A stretch of 64,000 bases of DNA, from contig JAFPBO010000030.1 of the NCBI GenBank assembly GCA_017390475.1, positions 62,001-126,000 of the forward strand, written 5' to 3'. The notes under the pieces were generated by a model. The model was not told the DNA's origin. It did not search any database and saw only the letters and a program-made list of their open reading frames with translations. This document shows, one piece after another, positions 37,718 through 45,950 of this stretch. Position 1 is the first letter of the stretch. Each line of letters opens with the position of its first letter. The position numbers were made by a program, and so were the translations under genes. The stretch comes from Loktanella sp. GTDB lineage: Bacteria > Pseudomonadota > Alphaproteobacteria > Rhodobacterales > Rhodobacteraceae.

Positions 37718-37756
37718 TTGACCTTTTGCGATAAATCGCAATGTTAGCGCCAACAT
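37718..37756 (+). promoter_or_regulatory. promoter and operator of the second gap gene
   Basis: A -35-like TTGACC (37718-37723) is followed by a perfect inverted repeat TTGCGA-TAAA-TCGCAA (37726-37741) and by the LacI-type palindrome ATGTTAGCGCCAACAT (37741-37756), which would cover the -10 region. This fits repression by a LacI-type regulator. Confidence 0.5.
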
Positions 37757-37779
37757 TCATCCCCAAGGAGGATAGCCCC

Positions 37780-38781
37780 ATGGCCGTCAAAGTAGCGATC
37801 AACGGATTTGGCCGGATTGGCCGCAATATCTTGCGCGCGATCATCGAATCTGGCCGCACAGATATCGAAGTTGTGGCGATCAATGATCTGGGCCCGGTGG
37901 AAACCAATGCGCATTTGCTGCGCTTCGATTCGGTGCATGGCCGGTTTCCCGGCACGGTGATCACGACCGAGGATACGATTGACGCAGGGCGTGGCCCGAT
38001 CAAAGTGACCGCGATCCGCAACCCTGCCGACCTGCCCTGGGGCGATGTCGATGTCGTGCTGGAATGCACCGGGATTTTTACCTCCAAGGATGCCTGCCAG
38101 GCGCATTTGTCCACCGGCGCGAAACGCGTGCTGATTTCCGCCCCGGGCACCGATGCGGATAAGACCGTGGTATTCGGCGTGAACCATCAGTCGCTGACTG
38201 TGGATGATATCGTCGTGTCGAACGCATCCTGCACCACCAATTGCCTGTCGCCCGTCGCCAAGGTGCTGAATGATGCGGTGGGCATCACCAAAGGGTTCAT
38301 GACCACGATCCATAGCTATACCGGCGATCAGCCGACGCTGGATACGATGCACAAGGACCTTTACCGCGCCCGTGCTGCGGCTTTGTCGATGATCCCGACA
38401 TCAACCGGGGCGGCCAAGGCTGTGGGGCTGGTGCTGCCGGAACTGAATGGCAAGCTGGACGGTGTGGCGATCCGGGTGCCGACGCCGAATGTATCGGTTG
38501 TCGATCTGACCTTTGAGGCCAGCCGCGATACCACTGTGGAAGAGATCAATGAGGCGATCATCGCCGCTGCGGATGGCCCGTTGAAGGGTATTCTGGGCTA
38601 TACCGCCCTGCCGATGGTCAGTTCCGATTTCAACCATGATCCGCATTCGTCGATCTTCCATCTGGATCAGACCAAGGTGCTGGACGGCAATATGGTCCGC
38701 ATTCTGTCCTGGTATGACAATGAATGGGGCTTTTCCAACCGGATGGCGGATACCGCCGTCGCGATGGGCAAATTGCTGTAA
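37780..38781 (+). CDS. gap: glyceraldehyde-3-phosphate dehydrogenase, NAD type
   Basis: A GAPDH of 333 residues, clearly paralogous to the gene 0.3 kb upstream. INGFGRIGR (7-15), catalytic Cys in [12 protein letters not shown] and, after strand 2, VAINDLGP with Asp36, the residue that selects NAD. It should be the glycolytic enzyme. AAGGAGG lies nine to fifteen bases before the ATG, a much stronger ribosome site than that of the first paralogue. A LacI-type operator lies in the promoter and an intrinsic terminator follows the gene. Confidence 0.95.
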   Translation: MAVKVAINGFGRIGRNILRAIIESGRTDIEVVAINDLGPVETNAHLLRFDSVHGRFPGTVITTEDTIDAGRGPIKVTAIRNPADLPWGDVDVVLECTGIFTSKDACQAHLSTGAKRVLISAPGTDADKTVVFGVNHQSLTVDDIVVSNASCTTNCLSPVAKVLNDAVGITKGFMTTIHSYTGDQPTLDTMHKDLYRARAAALSMIPTSTGAAKAVGLVLPELNGKLDGVAIRVPTPNVSVVDLTFEASRDTTVEEINEAIIAAADGPLKGILGYTALPMVSSDFNHDPHSSIFHLDQTKVLDGNMVRILSWYDNEWGFSNRMADTAVAMGKLL

Positions 38782-38804
38782 ACCAGCCGCTGCGCATGGA
38801 AAGG

Positions 38805-38832
38805 CCGGTCCGTTTGGGGCCGGTCTTTTTTT
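38805..38832 (+). terminator. intrinsic terminator after the second gap gene
   Basis: CCGGTCC and GGGCCGG pair (with one G-T pair) around a GTTTG loop and are followed, after TC, by seven Ts. Confidence 0.85.
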
Positions 38833-38849
38833 GTGCTTTGTGCAAAAAT

Positions 38850-38872
38850 CGCTATGCAGGGACCGCATAGCG
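38850..38872. repeat. inverted repeat before the DUF1127 gene
   Basis: CGCTATGC and GCATAGCG form a perfect 8-bp stem with a 7-base spacer, 84-106 bases before the DUF1127 start. It may be an operator or an RNA hairpin in the leader. Confidence 0.4.
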
Positions 38873-38955
38873 GGACGACCGTTCCGTCAGTTGTGCTGCA
38901 GCGCGGCATTGCTATTTATGGGTCAAGATCAACGCAAAGCCAAAGGAGCACGCAT

Positions 38956-39114
38956 ATGAAAGTCTTGACCAAAGTCCGCACCGCCGTGCAGAAACGCGCT
39001 GCCTATCTGCGCCTGAAAAACGAATTGGCGACAATGCCGCAGGATGTGGCGATTGATCTGGGTCTGTTCCGCGAAGATGCCGCCAAGATCGCCAGCAAGG
39101 CAATTTATGGCTGA
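38956..39114 (+). CDS. DUF1127-like small basic protein
   Basis: A small basic protein of 52 residues, MKVLTKVRTAVQKRAAYLRL at the start and IDLGLFREDAAKIASKAIYG at the end. The second half is the DUF1127 (YjiS-like) pattern L-x-x-[ML]-x-x-x-[VL]-x-x-D-[IL]-G-[IL]. DUF1127 proteins in Rhodobacter and Agrobacterium bind RNA and act in stress and small-RNA networks. AAAGGAG lies eight bases before the ATG and a terminator hairpin follows the stop codon, so it is a single-gene unit. Confidence 0.75.
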   Translation: MKVLTKVRTAVQKRAAYLRLKNELATMPQDVAIDLGLFREDAAKIASKAIYG

Positions 39115-39133
39115 AACCCGGCCCGATGATGAA

Positions 39134-39160
39134 TAAGCCGCGCCTTCGGGGGCGGCTTTT
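39134..39160 (+). terminator. terminator of the DUF1127 gene
   Basis: AAGCCGC and GCGGCTT pair around a GCCTTCGGGG interior and are followed by TT. It can also serve coaD, which converges on it. Confidence 0.7.
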
Positions 39161-39166
39161 GCATGT

Positions 39167-39661
39167 TTAGCGCCGCAGCCTGTCTACCAGCGCCCGATTG
39201 ACCGCAGGGGTGACGAATTTCGACACATCGCCGCCCAGCCGCGCGATTTCCTTGACCAGTTTCGATGCAATCGCCTGATGTTCGGCTTCTGCCATCAGAA
39301 AGACGGTTTCGATTGAATTATCCAGAATGCGGTTCATGCCGACCATCTGATATTCATATTCGAAATCGGCAACAGCACGCAGGCCACGGATGATCAGCCC
39401 GGCGCCGACATCGCGGGCGCAGTCGATCAGTAGGTTTTCAAACGGATGGGCGACGATTTCGCAGCCAACAGCGGCCCCCAGCGGGACGCATTCCGCCTCG
39501 ACCATGGCGACACGTTCTTCCAATGAGAACAGCGGGCCCTTGTCGCGGTTGATCGCGACGCCGATGACCAGCCGGTCCACCAAACTTGCTGCGCGCCGCA
39601 CGATATCGATATGCCCCAGGGTCACCGGATCGAATGTGCCGGGGTAAAGTCCTATACGCAT
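39167..39661 (-). CDS. coaD: phosphopantetheine adenylyltransferase
   Basis: A 164-residue nucleotidyltransferase for the fourth step of coenzyme A synthesis. The N-terminal PGTFDPVTLGHIDIVRRA holds the (T/H)xGH nucleotide-binding motif, and the second motif is in VKEIARLGGDVSKFVTP. The ATG at 39661 gives the standard N-terminus MRIGLYPGTFDP; longer frames upstream are not supported. The gene stands alone. Confidence 0.96.
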   Translation of the reverse strand: MRIGLYPGTFDPVTLGHIDIVRRAASLVDRLVIGVAINRDKGPLFSLEERVAMVEAECVPLGAAVGCEIVAHPFENLLIDCARDVGAGLIIRGLRAVADFEYEYQMVGMNRILDNSIETVFLMAEAEHQAIASKLVKEIARLGGDVSKFVTPAVNRALVDRLRR

Positions 39662-39817
39662 GACGCACCTCTTGAAATATTGTTGCGCGCTAGAAACAGC
39701 ATCGCGTGGAAAGATGCAACGGGGCACAGCATTTCGGCAAAAACCTGGATCGTTTTTCGCTGCCTTTCGCCTTGTTCGAGCGCGAAAAGCGGTGCGTCAC
39801 CTATGTCCCGAAACGCC

Positions 39818-40252
39818 TTAGTGCCCCATGATCATACCTTCGAGGGCATCTTTTTCCATCGACAGTTCCGCCAGCCGGGCCTTGACCACATCACCGATGG
39901 AGATCAGGCCAATCATCTGGCCGTTGTCCATCACCGGCAGGTGACGGAATCGCCCTTCGGTCATCATTTGAAGCACTTTATCAGCGCTGTCAGACGTGGT
40001 GCAGGTGGTCAGTTTCGCTGTCATCATCTCTGACACGGGGGCAGACAGAACCTCGACCCCGCGCTTGCCCAGTTCACGCACGATGTCGCGTTCGGACAGG
40101 ATACCGTCCAGCGTTTGCCCATCGCCAGAGACAACGACGGTGCCGATCCGCTTTTCCGACAGCAAAGCCACGGCAGAGGAGACGCGATCTGTCGGCTTGA
40201 CCGAGACCACGCCCATATCGAGCTTGGATTTGAGGATTTGTGCCACGATCAT
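39818..40252 (-). CDS. CBS-domain pair protein
   Basis: A 144-residue cytosolic protein composed of two CBS domains (about 8-65 and 75-130), a Bateman module that binds adenine nucleotides. Motifs are GTVVVSGDGQTLDGILSERDIVRELGK and RFRHLPVMDNGQMIGLISIGDVVKA. Such stand-alone proteins are of unknown target in most cases. GGGAGG lies eight bases before the chosen ATG. It lies between coaD and a LysR gene, both on the same strand, but with gaps that suggest separate transcription. Confidence 0.9.
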   Translation of the reverse strand: MIVAQILKSKLDMGVVSVKPTDRVSSAVALLSEKRIGTVVVSGDGQTLDGILSERDIVRELGKRGVEVLSAPVSEMMTAKLTTCTTSDSADKVLQMMTEGRFRHLPVMDNGQMIGLISIGDVVKARLAELSMEKDALEGMIMGH

Positions 40253-40308
40253 GATGCTGCCTCCCTGCAATACCGGTTTCTTAGCGTGTCAAACCAAGGG
40301 GCTGTCTG

Positions 40309-41190
40309 TCAAGCGGCCATGGCTTCGAGCCGCGCGACCTCTGCCCTGATTCCGTCGCTGATCGCGGTGGCGATCCGGGTCAGCCGGTCGGATTGCCGCG
40401 CCGATCTATGCCGCACCAGATAGAAGGACCGGGTCAGCGCCAACTGATCAATCAGGATCCGCTGCAGTTCCGGCGCAAAGGGCAGCGCGAAATCATGCAC
40501 GATACCGACACCGGCCTGCCGGATCATCTGCAATTGCACGGCAACAGAATTAGAGGCTAGTTGCACACCCCCTGCCCCAAGCTGTCCCAGATAATCCAGT
40601 TCCTTGTCGAAAATCATATCGGGGATATAGCCGACCATGGCGCGGGTTTTCAGATCGTCCAGGCTGTTGACCGGTGGCGCGTCTTTACGCATCGCCAGAT
40701 GCAGCTGATAATCGGTGATTTTCTGCACAATCAATTGCCCGGCGGCGGGCAGGCTGACGGTGATCGCCATATCCGCCTCGCGTCGCGACAGGTTGACGAC
40801 GCGGGGCAAGGCCAGCACCTGTAATTCCAGATCGGGGTTGTTGCGTTGCAAGGCGGCACAGACCTGCGGCAGCAGGAAATTCGCCGCCCCGTCCGGCGCG
40901 CCGATACGGATCTGCCCGGTCAGGGCGTTGGTTGCGCCACGCGATTCCTCGACCGCCAGCGCCAGTTGTGTTTCGGCATCGGCGGCGCGGTCGCGCATCC
41001 GTTCGCCCAGATCGGTCAGCGCATAGCCTTGCGGGGATTTTACGAAAAGAGCCGCGCCCAGATGCCGTTCCAGCCGTGCGATCCGGCGGCCCAAAGTGGC
41101 CGGGTCCATTTTCGTCAACGGCGCAGCAGCAGACAGGCTTTCGGCACGGGCCACCGCCAGAAACACCCGCATGTCATCCCAATTATCCAT
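40309..41190 (-). CDS. LysR family regulator divergent from the valine operon
   Basis: A LysR-type regulator of 293 residues with the winged helix at about 1-62 (AESLSAAAPLTKMDPATLGRRIARLERHLGAALFVK). It is divergent from mmsA with 96 bases between the start codons, which makes it the likely controller of valine breakdown genes. LysR regulators commonly bind in such a shared promoter; no T-N11-A site stands out clearly. The effector-domain ligand is unknown. Confidence 0.9.
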   Translation of the reverse strand: MDNWDDMRVFLAVARAESLSAAAPLTKMDPATLGRRIARLERHLGAALFVKSPQGYALTDLGERMRDRAADAETQLALAVEESRGATNALTGQIRIGAPDGAANFLLPQVCAALQRNNPDLELQVLALPRVVNLSRREADMAITVSLPAAGQLIVQKITDYQLHLAMRKDAPPVNSLDDLKTRAMVGYIPDMIFDKELDYLGQLGAGGVQLASNSVAVQLQMIRQAGVGIVHDFALPFAPELQRILIDQLALTRSFYLVRHRSARQSDRLTRIATAISDGIRAEVARLEAMAA

Positions 41191-41286
41191 CAGCGTCCTG
41201 CATTATTGCAAAATGGTTTTGATAACTTGGCCCTGTTACCTGCAAAAACGCAAGCCTATAGTCACGGCAACCAATGGAGGTATCTT

Positions 41287-42786
41287 ATGCAAGAACTGAC
41301 TCATTATATCGACGGCGCGCATGTCAAAGGCACGTCTGGCCGTTTTGCCGATGTCTACAACCCCGCCACCGGCGAAGTGCAGGCGCGTGTGCCGCTGGCC
41401 AATGCCGCCGAGATGGACAAGGCCGTGCAGATTGCTGCCGAGGCGCAGCCGAAATGGGCAGCCGTAAACCCACAACGCCGGGCGCGGGTGATGATGGCTT
41501 TTGTGGGGCTGTTGAACCGTGACATGGACAAGCTGGCCGAGGCCCTGTCCCGCGAACATGGCAAGACCATCCCCGATGCCAAAGGCGATGTGCAGCGCGG
41601 GCTGGAGGTTGTCGAATATTGCATCGGCGCGCCGCAATTGCTGAAAGGTGAATTCACCGACAGCGCTGGCCCCGGCATTGATATGTATTCGATGAAACAG
41701 GCGCTGGGTGTGACGGCTGGCATCACGCCGTTCAACTTTCCGGCCATGATCCCGATGTGGATGTTCGCCCCGGCGATTGCCTGTGGTAATGCGTTTATTC
41801 TGAAACCATCCGAACGTGATCCGTCGGTGCCCCTGATGCTGGCCGAATTGATGGAAGAGGCAGGCCTGCCCAAGGGCATCCTGCAGGTCGTCAATGGCGA
41901 TAAAGAGGCCGTGGATGCGATCATCGACCATGATGTGATCCAGTCGATCGGCTTTGTCGGCTCGACCCCGATTGCGGAATATATTTATGGCCGTGGCTGT
42001 GCCGCAGGCAAGCGCGTGCAGGCCTTTGGCGGCGCGAAAAACCACATGATCATCATGCCGGATGCCGATCTGGATCAGGCCGCCGATGCGCTGATCGGTG
42101 CCGGTTACGGGGCGGCGGGCGAACGCTGCATGGCGATTTCCGTGGCCGTGCCAGTGGGCGAAGAAACCGCCGACCGTCTGATCGCAAAGCTGGTGCCCCG
42201 GATCGAGGCGCTGAAGGTCGGCCCCTATACATCGGGCAATGACGTGGATTACGGCCCTGTCGTGACGGCGGCGGCCAAGGCCAATATCCTCAAGCTGGTG
42301 GAAAGCGGTATCGCGCAGGGTGCCGAACTTGTCGTCGATGGCCGTGATTTCAAATTGCAGGGCTATGAGGATGGGTTCTTTGTCGGCCCGCATCTATTCG
42401 ACCATGTCACTAAGGATATGGATATTTACACCAAGGAGATCTTTGGCCCGGTCCTGACCTGCGTGCGCGCCCAGACCTATGAAGAGGCTTTGGGTCTGGC
42501 GATGGATCACGAATACGGCAATGGCACTGCGATCTTTACCCGCGATGGCGATGCGGCGCGTGACTTTGCGAACCGGGTGAATATCGGCATGATCGGCATC
42601 AATGTGCCGATCCCGGTGCCTTTGGCCTATCACACCTTTGGCGGCTGGAAGAAATCCATGTTCGGCGATCTCAACCAGCATGGGCCGGATGCGTTCAAAT
42701 TCTACACCCGCACCAAAACGGTCACCTCGCGCTGGCCATCAGGGATCAAAGAGGGTGGCGAATTTTCGATCCCCTTGATGGAATAA
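41287..42786 (+). CDS. mmsA: methylmalonate-semialdehyde dehydrogenase, CoA-acylating
   Basis: An aldehyde dehydrogenase of 499 residues that converts (methyl)malonate semialdehyde to propionyl- or acetyl-CoA in valine and inositol breakdown. The substrate loop ITPFNFPAMIPMWMFAPAIA and the catalytic Cys281 in AGERCMAIS are diagnostic of MmsA; the usual general-base Glu of other aldehyde dehydrogenases is replaced (QAFGGAKNHMII), also typical. GGAGG lies nine to thirteen bases before the ATG. It is the first gene of a four-gene valine operon. Confidence 0.96.
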   Translation: MQELTHYIDGAHVKGTSGRFADVYNPATGEVQARVPLANAAEMDKAVQIAAEAQPKWAAVNPQRRARVMMAFVGLLNRDMDKLAEALSREHGKTIPDAKGDVQRGLEVVEYCIGAPQLLKGEFTDSAGPGIDMYSMKQALGVTAGITPFNFPAMIPMWMFAPAIACGNAFILKPSERDPSVPLMLAELMEEAGLPKGILQVVNGDKEAVDAIIDHDVIQSIGFVGSTPIAEYIYGRGCAAGKRVQAFGGAKNHMIIMPDADLDQAADALIGAGYGAAGERCMAISVAVPVGEETADRLIAKLVPRIEALKVGPYTSGNDVDYGPVVTAAAKANILKLVESGIAQGAELVVDGRDFKLQGYEDGFFVGPHLFDHVTKDMDIYTKEIFGPVLTCVRAQTYEEALGLAMDHEYGNGTAIFTRDGDAARDFANRVNIGMIGINVPIPVPLAYHTFGGWKKSMFGDLNQHGPDAFKFYTRTKTVTSRWPSGIKEGGEFSIPLME

Positions 42787-42873
42787 TGACGCAGGGCAAG
42801 GCCGTATCAACGGCCTTGCCAAACCGATCCGCCGCGCGGCATAATTAAACGTGCGTTCATTTCCGGGAGGGGC

Positions 42874-44013
42874 ATGATGGATTTTGCGTTGAGCGAGGAA
42901 CAGACCGCGATCTATGATATGGCGCTGGCCTTCGGGCAGGATCATATCGCCCCTTTCGCACGGGATTGGGAGGCGCAGGGCACGATTCCGAAAGAGCTGT
43001 GGCCAAAGCTGGCAGAGCTGGGTTTCGGCGGCCTTTATGTGTCCGAAGACAATGGCGGCGCTGGTCTGTCACGGCTGGATGCGACATTGGTGTTCGAGGC
43101 TTTGTCATACTCCTGCGCCTCGGTTGCGGCATTTTTATCAATCCACAACATGTGCGCCAAGATGATCGACAGCTATGGCTCCGACGATCTGCGTGCCCGT
43201 CTGTTGCCGCCTGCCTTGTCGATGGAGCTGATCCTGTCCTATTGCCTGACCGAACCGGGGTCGGGCTCTGACGCGGCGGCGCTGAAAACCCGCGCCAGCC
43301 GCAGCAATGAAAACTATCGGCTGAACGGAACGAAAGCTTTCATTTCCGGCGCAGGTTATTCCGATGCCTATATCATCATGGCCCGCACCGGCGACGCCGG
43401 CCCAAAGGGCATCAGCGCGATTATTGTCGAAAGCGACGCCCCCGGCCTGTCCTTTGGCGGGTTAGAGGACAAGATGGGCTGGCGGTCGCAACCCACAAGG
43501 CAGGTGCAACTGGATGATTGCGCTGTGCCTTTGGGCAATCTGCTGGGCGAAGAAGGCCGCGGGTTCACCTATGCCATGGCCGGGCTGGACGGCGGGCGGT
43601 TGAACATCGCGGCCTGTTCCATCGGGGCGGCCCAATGCGCGCTGGATCAGACGCTGGCCTATATGAAAGACCGCAAGGCATTCGGGCAGTCGATAGACCA
43701 GTTTCAGGGGCTGCAGTTCCGGCTGGCGGATGCCGAGATTGCCTTGCAAGCGGCGCGGACATTCCTGCGGCAGGCAGCATGGAAGCTGGACACGGGTGCC
43801 CCGGATGCGACGAAATTCTGCGCTATGGCGAAGAAACTTTGCACCGAAACCGGCAGTATGGTCGCTGACCAATGCCTGCAATTACACGGCGGCTATGGCT
43901 ATCTGGCGGATTACGGGATCGAGAAAATCGTCCGCGATCTGCGGGTGCATCAGATCTTGGAAGGCACCAATGAGATCATGCGCCTGATCACCGCCCGCGC
44001 GCTGATCCGATGA
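42874..44013 (+). CDS. acyl-CoA dehydrogenase, isobutyryl-CoA type
   Basis: An FAD-dependent acyl-CoA dehydrogenase of 379 residues. The family motifs AYCLTEPGSGSDA-like (SYCLTEPGSGSDAAALKT) and QLHGGYGYLADYGIEKIVRDLR are present, and the catalytic Glu lies in ILEGTNEIMRLI near the C-terminus. Its place between mmsA and 3-hydroxyisobutyryl-CoA hydrolase makes isobutyryl-CoA, an intermediate of valine breakdown, the likely substrate. GGGAGG precedes the ATG. The stop codon overlaps the next start by four bases. Confidence 0.93.
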   Translation: MMDFALSEEQTAIYDMALAFGQDHIAPFARDWEAQGTIPKELWPKLAELGFGGLYVSEDNGGAGLSRLDATLVFEALSYSCASVAAFLSIHNMCAKMIDSYGSDDLRARLLPPALSMELILSYCLTEPGSGSDAAALKTRASRSNENYRLNGTKAFISGAGYSDAYIIMARTGDAGPKGISAIIVESDAPGLSFGGLEDKMGWRSQPTRQVQLDDCAVPLGNLLGEEGRGFTYAMAGLDGGRLNIAACSIGAAQCALDQTLAYMKDRKAFGQSIDQFQGLQFRLADAEIALQAARTFLRQAAWKLDTGAPDATKFCAMAKKLCTETGSMVADQCLQLHGGYGYLADYGIEKIVRDLRVHQILEGTNEIMRLITARALIR

Positions 44014-45023
44014 GCGATGCGATCATCCGCGCAGAGGGCCGCGCCGGGCGGATCACGCTGAACCGGCCAAAGGCGCTGAACGCGCTGACCTGGGACATGT
44101 GTCTGGCGATTGAGACCGCGCTGGACCGGTGGCGCGATGACCCCGCTGTCGTGCTGGTGCTGATCGACGGTGCCGGTGACCGCGCCTTTTGCGCAGGTGG
44201 CGATATCGCAGAGATGTATGCGACGGCGAAACGTGGTGATTACGCCTATGGCCAGCGCTTCTGGCGCGATGAATACCGGCTGAACCGGAAAATCCATCAC
44301 TATCCCAAACCTGTCGTGACTTTCCTGCATGGTTTCACCATGGGCGGCGGTGTCGGCATCGGCTGCCACGCCAGCCACCGGATCGTGGGCGAGGATAGCC
44401 GGATCGCGATGCCGGAATGCAGCATCGGTCTGGTCCCGGATGTGGGCGGGTCGCTGCTCCTCGCCCGCGCGCCGGGGTTTGTGGGCACCTATCTGGGGCT
44501 GACCGGGGATCGGATGGATGCGAGCGATGCGATATTCGCGGGGTTCGCGGATCATTATGTTACCGCACAGGACTGGGATGCGGTAAAGGCCGGGTTGGTC
44601 GCGGGTGATCTGGATGCGATCAAGGCGCGCCCTGCCCCGCACAGCGATCTGGCCGCATGGCAGGACGCGATTGATACAATCTTCAGCGGTGCGACGATTG
44701 ATGACATTCACCGCGCCTTGGCTGCTGCGCAAGGTCCTGCCGCTGAAAAGGCGCGCAAATTGATCGGTGCGAATGCCCCGCTGGCGATGGCGGTGGCGGT
44801 GCAGATCATCGCAACGGTCAGGGCAGACCCACGGATCGAAACCGCCCTTGACCATGAATACCGCTACACGCACCGCGCCGCCGCACAGGGCGATTTCATC
44901 GAAGGCATCCGCGCCGCGATCATCGACAAGGACCGTGCGCCGAAATGGCAGGATTACGGGTCAGAGGATGTCGCCAGAATGACCGCCCCCTTGGGCACAG
45001 ATGCATTGATCTGGGAGGATTGA
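44010..45023 (+). CDS. 3-hydroxyisobutyryl-CoA hydrolase
   Basis: A crotonase-fold hydrolase of 337 residues that frees 3-hydroxyisobutyrate from its CoA ester. The oxyanion-hole motif GAGDRAFCAGGDIAEMY and the conserved HGFTMGGGVGIGCHASHR, followed by AMPECSIGLVPDVGGS with the catalytic Glu, are typical of HIBCH proteins, which are longer than enoyl-CoA hydratases by 70-80 residues at the C-terminus. It is coupled to the acyl-CoA dehydrogenase gene by an ATGA overlap and followed two bases later by mmsB. Confidence 0.93.
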   Translation: MSDAIIRAEGRAGRITLNRPKALNALTWDMCLAIETALDRWRDDPAVVLVLIDGAGDRAFCAGGDIAEMYATAKRGDYAYGQRFWRDEYRLNRKIHHYPKPVVTFLHGFTMGGGVGIGCHASHRIVGEDSRIAMPECSIGLVPDVGGSLLLARAPGFVGTYLGLTGDRMDASDAIFAGFADHYVTAQDWDAVKAGLVAGDLDAIKARPAPHSDLAAWQDAIDTIFSGATIDDIHRALAAAQGPAAEKARKLIGANAPLAMAVAVQIIATVRADPRIETALDHEYRYTHRAAAQGDFIEGIRAAIIDKDRAPKWQDYGSEDVARMTAPLGTDALIWED

Positions 45024-45025
45024 AT

Positions 45026-45892
45026 ATGAAAATCGGCTTTATCGGGCTGGGCAATATGGGCGCACCGATGGCGGCCAATCTGGCAGGCCAGCATGACGTC
45101 GTGGCGTTTGACCCGGCGGCAAAACCCGCCGGGCTGACACTGGTGGACAGTGCCGAAGATGCCGCGCGGGACGCCGATGTGGTGATCACCATGCTGCCCG
45201 ATGGCAAAATCCTGCGGGCGGTGGCGGCGCAAATTCATCCGGCGATGAAACAAGGCGCGGTTCATCTGGATTGTTCGACCGTGGATGTGGACAGCGCCCG
45301 GGCGGTCGCGGCACAGGCAGAGGCACATGGGCTGCTGGCCGTGGATGCGCCGGTCTCTGGCGGGACTGTGGGGGCAACCAATGGCACGCTGACCTTCATG
45401 GCAGGTGGGCCGCTGGCGGGTTTCGATCAGGTCAAACCCCTGTTCGAGATCATGGGGCAAAAGGCGGTGCATTGTGGGGCCGCAGGCAATGGGCAGGCGG
45501 CGAAAATCTGCAACAACATGATCCTCGGCGTCACGATGATCGCAACCTGCGAGGCGTTTGCCCTGGCTGATAAACTCGGGCTGGACCGGCAGGCCATGTT
45601 CGACGTCGTCAGCACATCATCCGGCGCGTCATGGTCAATGAATACCTATTGCCCCGCGCCGGGGATCGGGCCGCAAAGCCCAGCGGATAATAACTACAAA
45701 CCCGGTTTTGCCGCAGAATTGATGCTCAAGGACCTGCGCCTGAGCCAGATCGCCGCCGAAGTCGCAGATGCCGATACGCCGATGGGGCAAGCCGCAACAG
45801 CCCTCTACACAGCTTTCGTCGAAACCGAAGACGGGCGTGGCCGCGATTTTTCGGCGATGCTGCCACGGTTCACATCGCGGCAGCGCCAGTAA
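45026..45892 (+). CDS. mmsB: 3-hydroxyisobutyrate dehydrogenase
   Basis: An NAD-dependent dehydrogenase of 288 residues making methylmalonate semialdehyde, the substrate of MmsA. The Rossmann loop GFIGLGNMGAPMA is at the N-terminus, the substrate-binding DAPVSGGTVGATNGTLTFM lies in the middle and the catalytic Lys in GNGQAAKICNNM. It closes the valine operon; together with the upstream genes it covers the steps from isobutyryl-CoA to propionyl-CoA except the hydratase. The third intergenic repeat begins at its stop codon. Confidence 0.95.
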   Translation: MKIGFIGLGNMGAPMAANLAGQHDVVAFDPAAKPAGLTLVDSAEDAARDADVVITMLPDGKILRAVAAQIHPAMKQGAVHLDCSTVDVDSARAVAAQAEAHGLLAVDAPVSGGTVGATNGTLTFMAGGPLAGFDQVKPLFEIMGQKAVHCGAAGNGQAAKICNNMILGVTMIATCEAFALADKLGLDRQAMFDVVSTSSGASWSMNTYCPAPGIGPQSPADNNYKPGFAAELMLKDLRLSQIAAEVADADTPMGQAATALYTAFVETEDGRGRDFSAMLPRFTSRQRQ

Positions 45893-45925
45893 CTTCTTTT
45901 TTCCAAAAGTACTCCCGCCGGAGGC
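45893..45925. repeat. intergenic repeat, copy 3
   Basis: CTTC, a T tract, CCAAAAGT and ACTCCCGCCGGAGGC lie directly after mmsB, with one base different from copies 1 and 2. On the minus strand the hairpin followed by CTTTT can help terminate uvrA. Confidence 0.8.
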
Positions 45926-45929
45926 CCGT

Positions 45930-45946
45930 CCCATCCAAAGGATGGG
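45930..45946. terminator. hairpin between mmsB and uvrA
   Basis: CCCATCC-AAA-GGATGGG forms a perfect 7-bp stem extended by further GC pairs. It lies five bases after the uvrA stop codon (minus strand) and, together with the adjacent repeat copy, makes a bidirectional termination region. Confidence 0.6.
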
Positions 45947-45950
45947 GCGG

